Source: Cylindrotheca closterium
Lineage: Eukaryota; Bacillariophyta; Bacillariophyceae; Bacillariales; Bacillariaceae
DNA length: 64,000 nucleotides
NCBI GenBank assembly: GCA_933822405.4
Contig: CAKOGP040000557.1
Coordinates: 446,557 to 510,556, forward strand
Reading direction: 5' to 3'
Shown: positions 33,027-42,117 of the stretch, piece after piece
Layout of the letters: every line of letters begins with the position of its first letter
Numbering within the stretch: the stretch's first letter is position 1
Position numbers and translations under genes: made by a program
Notes under the pieces: model-generated
Database searches by the model: none
What the model was told of the DNA's origin: nothing
The model's input: the letters and a program-made list of their open reading frames with translations, nothing else

Positions 33027-33401
33027 TTATTTGGGAAGATCTTCCGAAGTTTTACCAGAATCTTCATCTTGGTGCCATGCCACTGAAGCGACGATCAACC
33101 AAGACACCAAAGCCACAACGGCGATGATGATGGTCCCAACGGGGCCACCACAAGTATCATTTCCACAGTAAAAACGAGCTCCCCCCACAACTCCAGCCAC
33201 TGCCAAAATCTCGCCAAAGGCTGCAATAACAGCCATAACAGAAACAGTAATCCAAACCAAGCGAGGCAGGCCACAACAACAGGCAACCCACAGGATGATG
33301 GTTGCAATCAATCCCGATACCCATGCCAACCACCAGCCGGCGAGAGATAGGATGAAGGCGACTACAGAAAGGATCTGTGCGCAGAGAAGACCATTGGCCA
33401 T
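33027..33401 (-). CDS. Four-helix small membrane protein, tandem paralog 3
   Basis: 124 residues, intronless, ATG at 33401, 861 bp from the paralog 2 start. The same four-helix plan holds, with small changes (ARFYCGNDTCGG in the loop; WHQDEDSGKTSEDLPK at the end). One recognisable GAAAAAGCGCATCA element remains at 33483-33496, with a degenerate second (GCGAAAAACGTAG), so this copy has a weaker version of the repeated promoter. An inverted relic of a fourth copy lies at about 34082-34165. Confidence 0.75.
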   Translation of the reverse strand: MANGLLCAQILSVVAFILSLAGWWLAWVSGLIATIILWVACCCGLPRLVWITVSVMAVIAAFGEILAVAGVVGGARFYCGNDTCGGPVGTIIIAVVALVSWLIVASVAWHQDEDSGKTSEDLPK

Positions 33402-33482
33402 GTTGAATGATTTGTTGAATTAAAGGGGTTGGTACGGTACCTTCTGTTTTATGAGAGCTTGGATTGTACAAGATACCCGACC

Positions 33483-33496
33483 GAAAAAGCGCATCA
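33483..33496 (-). promoter_or_regulatory. Single GAAAAAGCGCATCA element, paralog 3 promoter
   Basis: One base differs from the element in the promoters of paralogs 1 and 2, and the multi-copy arrangement is missing. The position (about 80 bp upstream of the ATG) is comparable. Confidence 0.5.
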
Positions 33497-34081
33497 CGTA
33501 GTGCGAAAAACGTAGTGCAAGAAAGTGTGTCGACGCTTGAAGCACAGGGCAGGGCGCCAAAAGTACACGATTGGACACGAAATGGTTCATAGTTCCGACA
33601 AGAAATACTAGAGCAGCAAAAATGATCCAACCTTTGATTCAATCTGGTCCCCAAGACAAGACGTCCTACCAAGTTTTGTACTTTATTCCAGATCCAGAGA
33701 GGAGGCAGTGGTGACTCCTCCCCTCCCGCCGCCCGTTCCGGTTACTCTTGCTGTGCTGATACGTCCATAGTAGTAATCAGAACCACGAGTTAGCCTGGAT
33801 CACAATCTATCTTGCTGTGGGGCAAGAACGGCACCTCTTTATCAGAACAAGCCAGTTGTTGTTCGTCGACCCCATTGTGGTGGTGTAGCGCCTGTTCTTA
33901 GCAGATGTCGACGCTGTTTCTCCCCGTTCTCTTGCTCACACCGCGATCACTCCTATTTAGAAACAAAAAACAAAAATTAGAGATCCCACATTTTTCATTT
34001 CAACCACAAATCATTCAACACCTTGCATAGTCTTACCCTTATGATACCAATTTTTTTACATTCAACAAGTCCTTGAAAATC
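33497..34081. other. Intergenic, locally GC-rich segment
   Basis: The segment 33690-33960 is richer in GC than its surroundings (CTCCTCCCCTCCCGCCGCCCG at its start) and has no ORF of note. It could be a transposon end or a non-coding gene, but I find no terminal repeats or known RNA signature. Confidence 0.35.
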
Positions 34082-34165
34082 ATAAATGTCCTTATCTGCG
34101 CACAGATCCTTTGATTCTTGCCTTCATCCTAGCTCTCGCCGGATGGTGGATAGCTGGGCATCAGA
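34082..34165 (+). pseudogene. Relic of the four-helix membrane protein gene, inverted
   Basis: The plus strand contains CTTATCTGCGCACAGATCCTT at about 34090-34110 and CTTCATCCTAGCTCTCGCCGG at about 34121-34141, followed by a GGTGGAT stretch. These align with codons 5-22 of the paralogs (LLCAQILSVIAFILSLAGWW) but contain a stop and frame change. The relic is on the strand opposite to the three intact copies, so duplication here included an inversion. The rest of the gene is not recognisable. Confidence 0.6.
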
Positions 34166-35034
34166 ATTGAATGCTGTAATGATCATTCTTCTGGTCGAGT
34201 GATGTTGTGGCCTGTTTTTGCATATTTTGAAATGGTGGTGAACGTCGTGCAATTTGAAGTTCCAAATCCAGTAGAAGCTAGCAGGCACTTCGACAAGTAG
34301 TATGCAACAAGGTGAGTTTGCTTGATTCTCCATTCTTTTGAGAAATGAAGTTTAATCTGGGATGACCAACGATAAATAATACTCCGGTGCTGTTGAATGT
34401 TCAAAGGAGGCTTTCTAAGAAGTCGAAGCTGACAATACGAAATAAATGCGAGTATATATCTTAGTGGGTTGGAAGAGACCAAGCGAAATATGACATCCAA
34501 GGGGTTGTTCGAAACAAGTTTTATCGACGAAAGTCGAATGATCGTGGAGACTTTACCTGTTTGGTTGCATCAGGCTATGAACGAAGCGAAAAAGAAAGAC
34601 TAAGGTTGAGGATCACGATAACGTCAAGAGCTTGTGCAATGGCAAAGCGAACATAACCATTCATAGATGTAATATATGGTGAAAGAAGGTTCAACATAAA
34701 GTTCGACAGCCCGGATGTTGGACAAAGCCAGTCGTTTGAGGCTCGTCTTATGGCGTAATATTTCAACACGATTGTTCTATAGAGAATTGATCATAAGAAA
34801 GCCATGCTAAGCATCTTTACCAATAATGGGTCTACATATCCCCGATCAGAACAGCGGGTAGTTCTTGTAATCATTCGCATAGAGGAACATGACGCCTACA
34901 TTGCGGAACGAAACACAAAGTGCCATGGTGGCAATGGTCGGAGCTACTTTTTGAACAGGCTGGAATGAATCGAACGATTTGGTGTTTCCTTTTTGAGTCG
35001 ATTTGAAGGAAGTCAAGTGCCAGGTAGTGTTCTG
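34166..35034. other. Intergenic, no supported gene
   Basis: Minus-strand frames at 34183-34500 and 34575-34769, and an open frame running from the relic exon to a stop near 34856, have no family match. They may be chance ORFs in decayed duplicated DNA. Confidence 0.35.
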
Positions 35035-35161
35035 CGATCGGTAGAATTGATGGATGATTGAATATTTTGTAGACGGTGATGAAAATCTAGAGAAGGCAGA
35101 CGATAACTTTACACATCTGTTGTAAGAGGATAAGTCTACTGCCTCTTCTGAGGAAACTCAT
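35035..35161 (-). pseudogene. Relic of CRAL-TRIO first exon
   Basis: On the minus strand an ATG at 35161 is followed by sequence that aligns with the signal-peptide exon of paralog 2 (31018 onward). Shared words include GTTTCCTCA near the start, GATTTTCATCAC, and TTCAATCATCC at the end of the match. The coding frame is shifted and the hydrophobic core is damaged. No second exon follows before paralog 3 begins at 35275. It is a partial, dead copy. Confidence 0.65.
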
Positions 35162-35274
35162 GGTGTGTATCAGATACCGGTAATGTCAGAGTCCAGTCTA
35201 CAGTTGCGGAACGTCATTTCATTACGTTCATATAGTTGTGACCTACAGTATCTCACCATCTTGATCTACCGACT

Positions 35275-36270
35275 TTATGAAAACCATCCTGACGACTTCT
35301 TTTTCTCTCTGAACAAACCCAACCGAATCTTTTCAGTTTGATCAAGGACTTCCTCATCAATGTGAGCGACAACATCTTGCTTTGGCAATGGTGAGTCAGC
35401 AAGTGCAGACCCTGTTGCCAAGGCTATCTTGTTTGCTGTGGTTGGGTCGAAGAGCATCTTGATTGTGTTGAAAATGCCCTTGAGAAGCATCGGTATAGGG
35501 AACACAACAAACTTGTTGACACGCTCCGGGAAATTGAACTCAAATACCCGCACTATGGTCTTCACAAATGAGACCATTTTGTAGGCAGGCTCGTTTGGCC
35601 ATCCAGTACCAGCTCTCACATCAATCATGATTGTCAGCTTTTCAATATTATTTCGATCCAAATTTCGATCCAAATAGTATGCAATGCAATTTGCATAGAA
35701 CGTCGCCGATCCTGCCGCAGTGTTGATTAGGCCAGGCAGGAGGTGAATTATTCTTTTCCCATCCTTGTCTGTAATCTGCTTTCCATCTGCTTCACTCTTG
35801 TGAAAGAAAAGTATTTGATCCACTGGAACTCGGGAAGCCTGGCTATTGGCTTCAGAACCACCACTCTCATCTTCTCCATTTGCTTCGTCGAATTCCCTAG
35901 CTTGTTTCACAGATGCTTCCCAGAGAGATGCGTCCGTATCCCTATTTCCGTCTCTTTCACCTAGGAGACCATGCTCCTTTCTCCACTCCAAATGCTCTTT
36001 TAGTCTCGCTTCAATTGCTGAATTGATTGTAAATGTAGTTCAAACGGATGAGAATTTTGTTGTGTATTGTAAATGTGATTCAAACGGATGTAAATTTTGT
36101 TAATTTTCGAGGCCATCCAGTGCCCAGAATTAACGAGTATACCATCACGCACCTGTTTTATTCTTCTCATCTTCTGGCTTATCCTTCCCATAGGCATTGA
36201 TGAACCTAGTGACTTCTGCCTCGGTAGCATCGGGAAAGCTTTCTTGTAATGTCTCTTTAACGGTGCCCAT
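35275..36270 (-). CDS. CRAL-TRIO (Sec14-like) domain protein, paralog 3
   Basis: Minus-strand exons 36153-36270 and 35275-36017 join in phase 1 (donor GTGCGT, acceptor ATTCAG) to give 286 residues. Exon 1 encodes the helical head without a signal peptide (MGTVKETLQESFPDATEAEV). Exon 2 begins AIEARLKEHLEWRKEH and continues with the lipid-binding domain (VPVDQILFFHKSEADGK, KLTIMIDVRAGTGWPNEP, NFPERVNKFVVFPIPML). The intron position matches paralog 2 exactly. The C-terminus ends KKKSSGWFS, and DNA coding for that tail recurs in the 3' flanks of the four-helix genes. It is probably cytosolic; the ligand is unknown. Confidence 0.8.
36026..36101. repeat. 40 bp tandem repeat within the CRAL-TRIO paralog 3 intron
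   Basis: ATTGTAAATGT followed by ATTCAAACGGATG-like sequence occurs at 36026-36061 and 36066-36101, about 90% identical. The repeat makes up more than half of the 135 nt intron. Confidence 0.75.
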
Positions 36271-36634
36271 CTTATTCTTGCTTTTACTATAGGTCTTTGT
36301 TATTGCAAAAAATGCATTTTATTTTTTATTTTAATTCTATTTGATTCGCCCGACCAACGGAAAACAGAAGGTTTATTGTTTTGCTTCACTTTCTTTCAAC
36401 TTGTCCTTTTCTTGGCTCGCCATGCGGTCTTTACACTTCATTGCATCGCTCCTTCTGTTGTAAAAGTGCAATCAAATGAGGGAAAACAATCGAAGACTTT
36501 CTTTTGTACGAAACGTCATGATGGATTCTCTAGTCTGTGTCTTGAGACGCAAGGGTACTGAAATGATCACAGCTAGTATGCAGCAATCATATCATGATCA
36601 TGGAGTACAGAAATTACAATAGGAAACCCTCAAT
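36271..36634. other. Intergenic, no gene seen
   Basis: AT-rich region between CRAL-TRIO paralog 3 (upstream side) and the RNase HII 3' end. The ORF at 36376-36561 has no recognisable content. Confidence 0.4.
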
Positions 36635-37429
36635 CTATCTCCCCTTTAGTGATTTGAATGACAGTCTGTGTATTGGGCATGGGCCATGTCTGTGGATAGC
36701 TTCGATGTGCTCCTTGGTAGCGTAGCCCTTGTGTTCATCAAAACCATATTCTGGATACTTCTCATGCCACTCTTTGGAATTGCGGTCTAGCGTGACTTTT
36801 GCAAGAATAGATGCAAGGGATATGGTGTACACTTCTGCATCACCTTTCACCCATGGCCGACAGGGTACTTTCACTGACAGTTTCGGACTCTTCTTTCCAT
36901 CCACAATGCTGTATGCATTGCAGTCCTGGGGAAGTGTTGCAACGACTTCTTCTATAGATTCTGCGAAGCATTCCATGGTGGCCATTACTATGTTGGAGTC
37001 ATCTATTTGTTCATTCGATCGCTCTGCAACACTGAAATGGTACAAATCCGGTTGACTCACGACCTCCTCAAAGATCCGTTCTCGTCGTTCAAAATCAAGT
37101 GTCTTGCTATCTCCAACCTCTGCTATTGGAGTGTAGCTGTTCCAATCATCTACCTGGATACACAGGCTTGCCGCTAAAACGGGACCGGCAATGGAGCCAC
37201 GCCCAGTTTCATCACTTCCAATAATGGCATCAAACCCTCGCTCGGCCAGACCTTTCTCAACATTCAGAACATCTCCTTTGTTCCGTCGATTGTTGTTTCC
37301 TCCTTTACCATATTTGCCATACAGTACTGTATCACAGCGAATTCTCGATAGATTTCCTGAGGTATGTAATGCATGTCCGAATGGTGACGTTGATACGATC
37401 AGCGCCAACAACCAAGTAACATGAAGCAT
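36635..37429 (-). CDS. rnhB: Ribonuclease HII, probably organellar
   Basis: Intronless. I chose the ATG at 37429 (264 residues, MLHVTWLLALIVSTSPFGHALH) because it begins a signal peptide; an in-frame ATG at 37498 would add 23 residues. RNase HII cuts the RNA part of RNA-DNA hybrids and single ribonucleotides in DNA. Catalytic acids fit the DEDD set: D and E in IIGSDETGRGSIAGPV, D in SIVDGKKSP, D in SILAKVTLDRNS. The C-terminal EYGFDEHKGYATKEH and HGPCPIHRLSF are typical of bacterial-type enzymes. The signal peptide and bacterial type suggest a plastid location, though no clear ASAF motif follows. Confidence 0.85.
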   Translation of the reverse strand: MLHVTWLLALIVSTSPFGHALHTSGNLSRIRCDTVLYGKYGKGGNNNRRNKGDVLNVEKGLAERGFDAIIGSDETGRGSIAGPVLAASLCIQVDDWNSYTPIAEVGDSKTLDFERRERIFEEVVSQPDLYHFSVAERSNEQIDDSNIVMATMECFAESIEEVVATLPQDCNAYSIVDGKKSPKLSVKVPCRPWVKGDAEVYTISLASILAKVTLDRNSKEWHEKYPEYGFDEHKGYATKEHIEAIHRHGPCPIHRLSFKSLKGR

Positions 37430-37544
37430 GTCTGTTGTTTGTGATCGAGGATGATGGATTGATTGATTGATTGATTCATTCATTCGGTGGTTTTGCATTA
37501 CCAGATCTAAATATTGTGTTAAAAATTGCAGCCAGTTCGGAAGA

Positions 37545-37630
37545 CTCTCTGTAGCTCAGTTGGTAGAGCGGTGGACTGTAGTTCGACAACATATATCCAT
37601 CGGTCACTGGTTCGATTCCGGTCGGAGAGA
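37545..37630 (+). tRNA. tRNA-Tyr (GTA) with a 13 nt intron
   Basis: The acceptor stem pairs CTCTCTG (37545-37551) with CGGAGAG (37623-37629), discriminator A. The D arm is GCTC...GAGC, the anticodon stem GTGGA pairs with TCCAT (37596-37600), and the T arm is ACTGG TTCGATT CCGGT. The anticodon GTA is at 37578-37580, with G37 at 37581. The intron TTCGACAACATAT (37582-37594) sits in the canonical place between positions 37 and 38. T-runs at 37632 and 37642 can end RNA polymerase III transcription. Confidence 0.95.
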
Positions 37631-37801
37631 CTTTTGCACAATTTTTTTGTCACAAACTTTTTATATACTCGCCTGACAGACCGAAGGCATCCACGGCAAC
37701 CTGGGGATGGGAAACCTGAAAACATTGAAAATTACACAACAGAAAGTATTGTACTAACGCGGAGGCAACAGCATAACGTTCAGTAAAGCCCATAACTGTT
37801 G

Positions 37802-40732
37802 ATGATGAGTCAACAAGGGCAGAATGCTGGTCAAGGAAACGTCGGGGGAAATTCAAGAGCAACAGGTCTTTACCAGTATCAACAGCAGCATGCTCAGCAG
37901 CATCATAATAACCATGCAATAGCCGCTCATATTCAAGCTCGGGCCAATTTCAACGGAAACCAACAGCAACAGCATGTTTCACAACATCAACCACGGCAAC
38001 TGGTGAATGCAAACAGCTTACAAGGAATGAATCATGCCCAAATGAATCACTTGCGAACAATGCAGCAGCAATTGCAAGCAGACATTGCAACACAACAAAA
38101 TATTCAGGCTTCCATGAACGTGAATCAGCAGCAATCACATTTGCAACAGCAGCATCAGCAACAACATTTGCAACAGCAGCAGCAACAGAATATCCAAGCA
38201 CCTTTAAATATGAATCAACAACAGCGGCAACAATTGCAGCCTGCAGAAAATTCTGCAAACACAGATGTGATCAAAGACTTGTTCAGTCAACTAAAGTCTA
38301 TCAATCAAAAGTTGGAGAATTTTTCATCTCCTACTGCAGCAGAAAGGAAAACGCCAGCTAACGAACAGCGCACGAAGCAACAAAGCCAGCCAGCTCGTGT
38401 AAACAATGGTGTTTCAAATGATGCTCCTGTGTCTCGCCCTGTTAACACAATAGTTCAGCTCACACAGCGGCAAGCTCCACCAATACCATTAGCGCACACA
38501 AGTGTAAATACATCACGCCCCGCAGCGAATCAGATTGCACAACGACATCTATTCGATGCAGCTAACACTGTAAATCAGCCTCTTGGATCCGCTCCGCTAA
38601 CTGCCGCAGTACCAAATCCCTTACTACAGTCGGGACAGCCTCAAAATTCAATGACTGCTGGTCAATATGCACGTCTAAGAGCCCAGTCTCATCTCACAGC
38701 TTCTTCAAATGCAACGAAAAGCAATCATTGGCCTACAACGGCAAATACGACTTTGAATCCAAAAGAGAATCCAGAGCCAACTCAAAATGGTCAAGCCAAA
38801 AAATCACCTGCCAACGGGGCAAAGCAAAGCTACACACGAAAGCAACCACCAATTGCGACAAAGAGTGTAGCCGGCTCTACGCTACAGGCCAAAGTTTCTC
38901 CTTTCACGAATATCCGACCGCAGGTGGTCAAACCAACATCGCAAGCACGACCGAATACGGCAACAAGTGCTCTGGCGCCAATACAACCAACTGCCGCAAC
39001 AAGTACGCCGGACCCAAACATGATTACTGGTATTAGAATACTCGCCTACAAAATGGGTCAAGTTGTGGTGCCATTACCACTGGAACTTGCTGTTGCTTAC
39101 TGGAAACTACACGCTGCACAAAGGTTCACAATGGAGAACACCCTGGTGTTCAAGTTTGAAAATAGGGCAAGAAAAGCAAACGAGAAAGGCGAGATCACAG
39201 GTCAAGCAAGTTTCTTCTTATCAAAGTTGGCAAAGGCGTCTTCTCTGGTTGAACGGAAAATGAAGCTGGTGGGCATGAAGTGCAACCTATGCAACCTCAG
39301 GGATTCCTACATTGTTGGAAGCACCAGTTTTGTGGATATCGAAAGCCCGAGGACTGTGACCCTCTTTGCGGATGTGATAGAATCACGAATGAAACACATG
39401 ATATCTTGTCCTGATTGTAATCAAATGAACAAGAGTATTCTGGCTTCGTATGTCCCAAACATCCAAGATATTCAAAATATGCGTTCTTTTGCTGAAAAGT
39501 GGTTGTTGGTTTTGCACGCATCCTACTTTGCTGTTGCGCGGCCGAATGCCTTGGTGACATCAGCGCCACATCAGAGAATAGAAGTGACCGATTTCTTGCC
39601 CATCACTGAGGATTCGATATACGAGGACTTGGTTTCATCCATGGAGATGGGAAGAGCGACGGGCGACCTTCGCTTGGATGATTTGTCAGAGGGCATGGGG
39701 AAACTACTATCTCCCGTCATGGAAGTCTTTCTCATGAGTTTCAGCCTACAATGCAATTTACAGACTGGGCTAGAGCTGTGTTTCAAGCATACCAGCGCCG
39801 AAAGCAAAGAAAAGTTGCTGGTTTGGAGTTTTGAAAAAACGTTCAGTGTTGATAGTGACTTTTGCAAACGGGTATGGGACTTCTTCCGGCAAAATTACAT
39901 GGCATGTTCTGAAGTACCCAAGGGCATGCGAAAGCTTGTTTGTATCTCAATTCAACCTCCAGTTGAGGAATTGAAATTTGTCGGCAAGAAATGGAGCGAG
40001 TATGCATCTCGCATTGTGCGGAACCAAAAAGCGATCCGTCCCAAGTCAGATGTGAAAATACTGCATCCTATGTACGTTCCCATGCCGCTCGAATATCTTC
40101 CAGCAATAAAGAGTGGGACCTTCCCCCTACAGGGAAGCTTTGATAGCAATGATGTCGTCATGATTGCTGCATACCGAAACTCCATTGGTAATCGTCGTTT
40201 CCGACAAACAGTTTCGCAATTTCGAGCGCTATACAGTCGCTTACCACCAAACAAACAATCTATCATTGCCGACAAAATAATCCGGTTGATCCAGAGGAGA
40301 GGAGGCTCTTTCTACTCGAAAAATGGTTACTTGGCAATATTTGAGGAATCTGTTGCTTTCACACAGAAGGCATTGGAGAATGGTTTCCCAGAGATGATGC
40401 ATCCAGTGATTCCAGCGGAGGCGAAATCGGTAGTTTCGGGTGTCGAGTTCACTCGTATGGTGGATATCTTGGCTGACCGGAAAGAATCGATAAACAGAGT
40501 GCAAAGGATGATGATTGAATCCCTCTCAAAAGCAAAGGATGCGAGTGCAGAAAAAACCAACAGCTCTCTCAATGGAAGGCGACCTACAAATAGAGAGGGT
40601 CAACCGATTGATATCTCATCATATCAACAGTCCCAACTGAAGGGACGACAATTTATCAGAGGGTCTGGCAAGCGCAAGAAAGATAGAGCTATTAATACCA
40701 ATGATGGTACGAGCAAGCGACCACGTAAATAG
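37802..40732 (+). CDS. Gln-rich protein with conserved Cys-pair C-terminal domain, function unknown
   Basis: Intronless, 976 residues from the ATG at 37802 (a TTG just before is in frame). The first 400 residues are low complexity, rich in Gln, His, Asn, then Thr/Ala/Pro, typical of transcription or RNA-granule proteins. From about residue 400 the sequence becomes ordinary and structured (MITGIRILAYKMGQVVVPLP, QRFTMENTLVFKFENRAR). Two CxxC pairs, in KCNLCNLRD and SCPDCNQMN about 40 residues apart, could bind zinc. The C-terminal 60 residues are basic (KGRQFIRGSGKRKKDR). I do not recognise the family. Nuclear localisation is likely from the composition and basic tail. Confidence 0.65.
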   Translation: MMSQQGQNAGQGNVGGNSRATGLYQYQQQHAQQHHNNHAIAAHIQARANFNGNQQQQHVSQHQPRQLVNANSLQGMNHAQMNHLRTMQQQLQADIATQQNIQASMNVNQQQSHLQQQHQQQHLQQQQQQNIQAPLNMNQQQRQQLQPAENSANTDVIKDLFSQLKSINQKLENFSSPTAAERKTPANEQRTKQQSQPARVNNGVSNDAPVSRPVNTIVQLTQRQAPPIPLAHTSVNTSRPAANQIAQRHLFDAANTVNQPLGSAPLTAAVPNPLLQSGQPQNSMTAGQYARLRAQSHLTASSNATKSNHWPTTANTTLNPKENPEPTQNGQAKKSPANGAKQSYTRKQPPIATKSVAGSTLQAKVSPFTNIRPQVVKPTSQARPNTATSALAPIQPTAATSTPDPNMITGIRILAYKMGQVVVPLPLELAVAYWKLHAAQRFTMENTLVFKFENRARKANEKGEITGQASFFLSKLAKASSLVERKMKLVGMKCNLCNLRDSYIVGSTSFVDIESPRTVTLFADVIESRMKHMISCPDCNQMNKSILASYVPNIQDIQNMRSFAEKWLLVLHASYFAVARPNALVTSAPHQRIEVTDFLPITEDSIYEDLVSSMEMGRATGDLRLDDLSEGMGKLLSPVMEVFLMSFSLQCNLQTGLELCFKHTSAESKEKLLVWSFEKTFSVDSDFCKRVWDFFRQNYMACSEVPKGMRKLVCISIQPPVEELKFVGKKWSEYASRIVRNQKAIRPKSDVKILHPMYVPMPLEYLPAIKSGTFPLQGSFDSNDVVMIAAYRNSIGNRRFRQTVSQFRALYSRLPPNKQSIIADKIIRLIQRRGGSFYSKNGYLAIFEESVAFTQKALENGFPEMMHPVIPAEAKSVVSGVEFTRMVDILADRKESINRVQRMMIESLSKAKDASAEKTNSSLNGRRPTNREGQPIDISSYQQSQLKGRQFIRGSGKRKKDRAINTNDGTSKRPRK

Positions 40733-40894
40733 TAAGGTTCACCTTCTTCATCCATTCTGATGATTCCATGTCATTATCTCTGATTCGAATCAATCCAGAT
40801 GGTCGATTTTTTAAACTGTCTGGCCTTTGCTTCGTCATGAGGACAAATCTCATCGTCCAAGTAAAATATCCATCGAAAGAAAAAATCGTTCACC

Positions 40895-41975
40895 ATGAGA
40901 AGTGTCCTATCCAGAAAGGTTGCTCCAAGACTTCAATGTATAATTTCACGCAATGCTACAAGTAGTACTCCTATAAGGGAAGGTGTTGGTTCTGGATCTC
41001 TAAATCGCCGGATGGTTTCATCCTACACGGAAGACTTTGATTCGGACCAAAAGACGGCTCTTGTACTTGGCTCTTCTGGTGTACTAGGCAAGACTCTGAC
41101 CAAACATTTGTCACGGAATCTTGGAATGAGTGTGATAGGTGCAGATGTGGTTGCTGGAGAAGATGAGAGTAGTCTGGATGCATTCGTACCGATTCCAACA
41201 CTGGACGATAAGCATCCAGGACTCGGCGAAATGACAGAAGCTTTGGCGATTGGTCTATGCGAAGTTTTAGCAGATGGAAGAGACATCGATACGATTATAT
41301 GTGCGGCAGGTAGCTGGCAGAGTGATCCTACGGCTCCAAATACAGCTTCTAGTGACAAAGACTTCATTGCTGGAGCAAGATCCTTTGGCGACAATATCGA
41401 CGCCATGATGGCAGCCAATCTGTATCCTGTCCTTGCAGCAGGGTATGCAGCAAATCGTTTCATGGCAGAAGAAGGTTCGTATTGTGTTTTGCTTTGTGAA
41501 GTCTACATCGCGGCCACTCTTTCTCATTATCTTCTTGCGCCTTTACTTGATTGTTTGTCCATTTTCAGGATTGTTTGTCGTGATTGGAGCAACCGCTGCA
41601 CTGTCTCCGACACCCGGTATGCTGGGATATGGCCTGGGTAAGAGTGGAGCGCATCATTTTGTCCAAACGCTGGGTGAAATTTCTGGGAAATCCGCCACTA
41701 CTAAATCTAGACGGCGCAAAGCACGCAAGTTGCGACAAAACAATGAATATCTGGACACACTGTCAGTTGTTGGTATTTTGCCCACCACCATTGACACGCC
41801 TTCCAATCGAGAATCCATGTCGGATCATGATTTTAGCCAGTGGACACAACCCGAAGATATCGCCATGGAGATTGGAACCTGGATAAAGTTGCCATCCATG
41901 AGGCCGCATTCTGGAGGATTGGTAAAGGTATTTCCCAACAAGTCGGGTGGTGCTAGCTTTAATCTAGTTCGATAA
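40895..41975 (+). CDS. QDPR: Dihydropteridine reductase-like short-chain dehydrogenase
   Basis: Exons 40895-41474 and 41569-41975 join in phase 1 (donor after GAAG, acceptor TTTTCAG) to give 328 residues. The NAD(P)H-binding site is TALVLGSSGVLGKTL; the NAG-like motif is IICAAGSW; the catalytic Tyr-x3-Lys is in GYGLGKSGAHHF. The segment SVVGILPTTIDTPSNRESM matches the conserved QDPR motif (LPxTxDTPxNR). QDPR recycles quinonoid dihydrobiopterin for aromatic amino acid hydroxylases. The N-terminus (MRSVLSRKVAPRLQCIISRN) looks like a mitochondrial presequence. A small Arg/Lys insertion (KSRRRKARKLRQ) follows the active site. Confidence 0.8.
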
Positions 41976-42117
41976 TACCACATGTGGTCCTACTGTAACA
42001 ATGAATGGATCAATCAATGAATCCCACACTAATGAATATCAATGTCAATAGGTTATCACCAGCACTATCAATAGCAGTTATGCATAACATTCTAATTTAA
42101 CCATAATAACAATAAGC

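Noticed and set aside
33690..33960. GC-rich segment considered as a solo LTR or structural RNA
   Set aside because: No terminal repeats, target-site duplication or recognised RNA fold could be found by eye.
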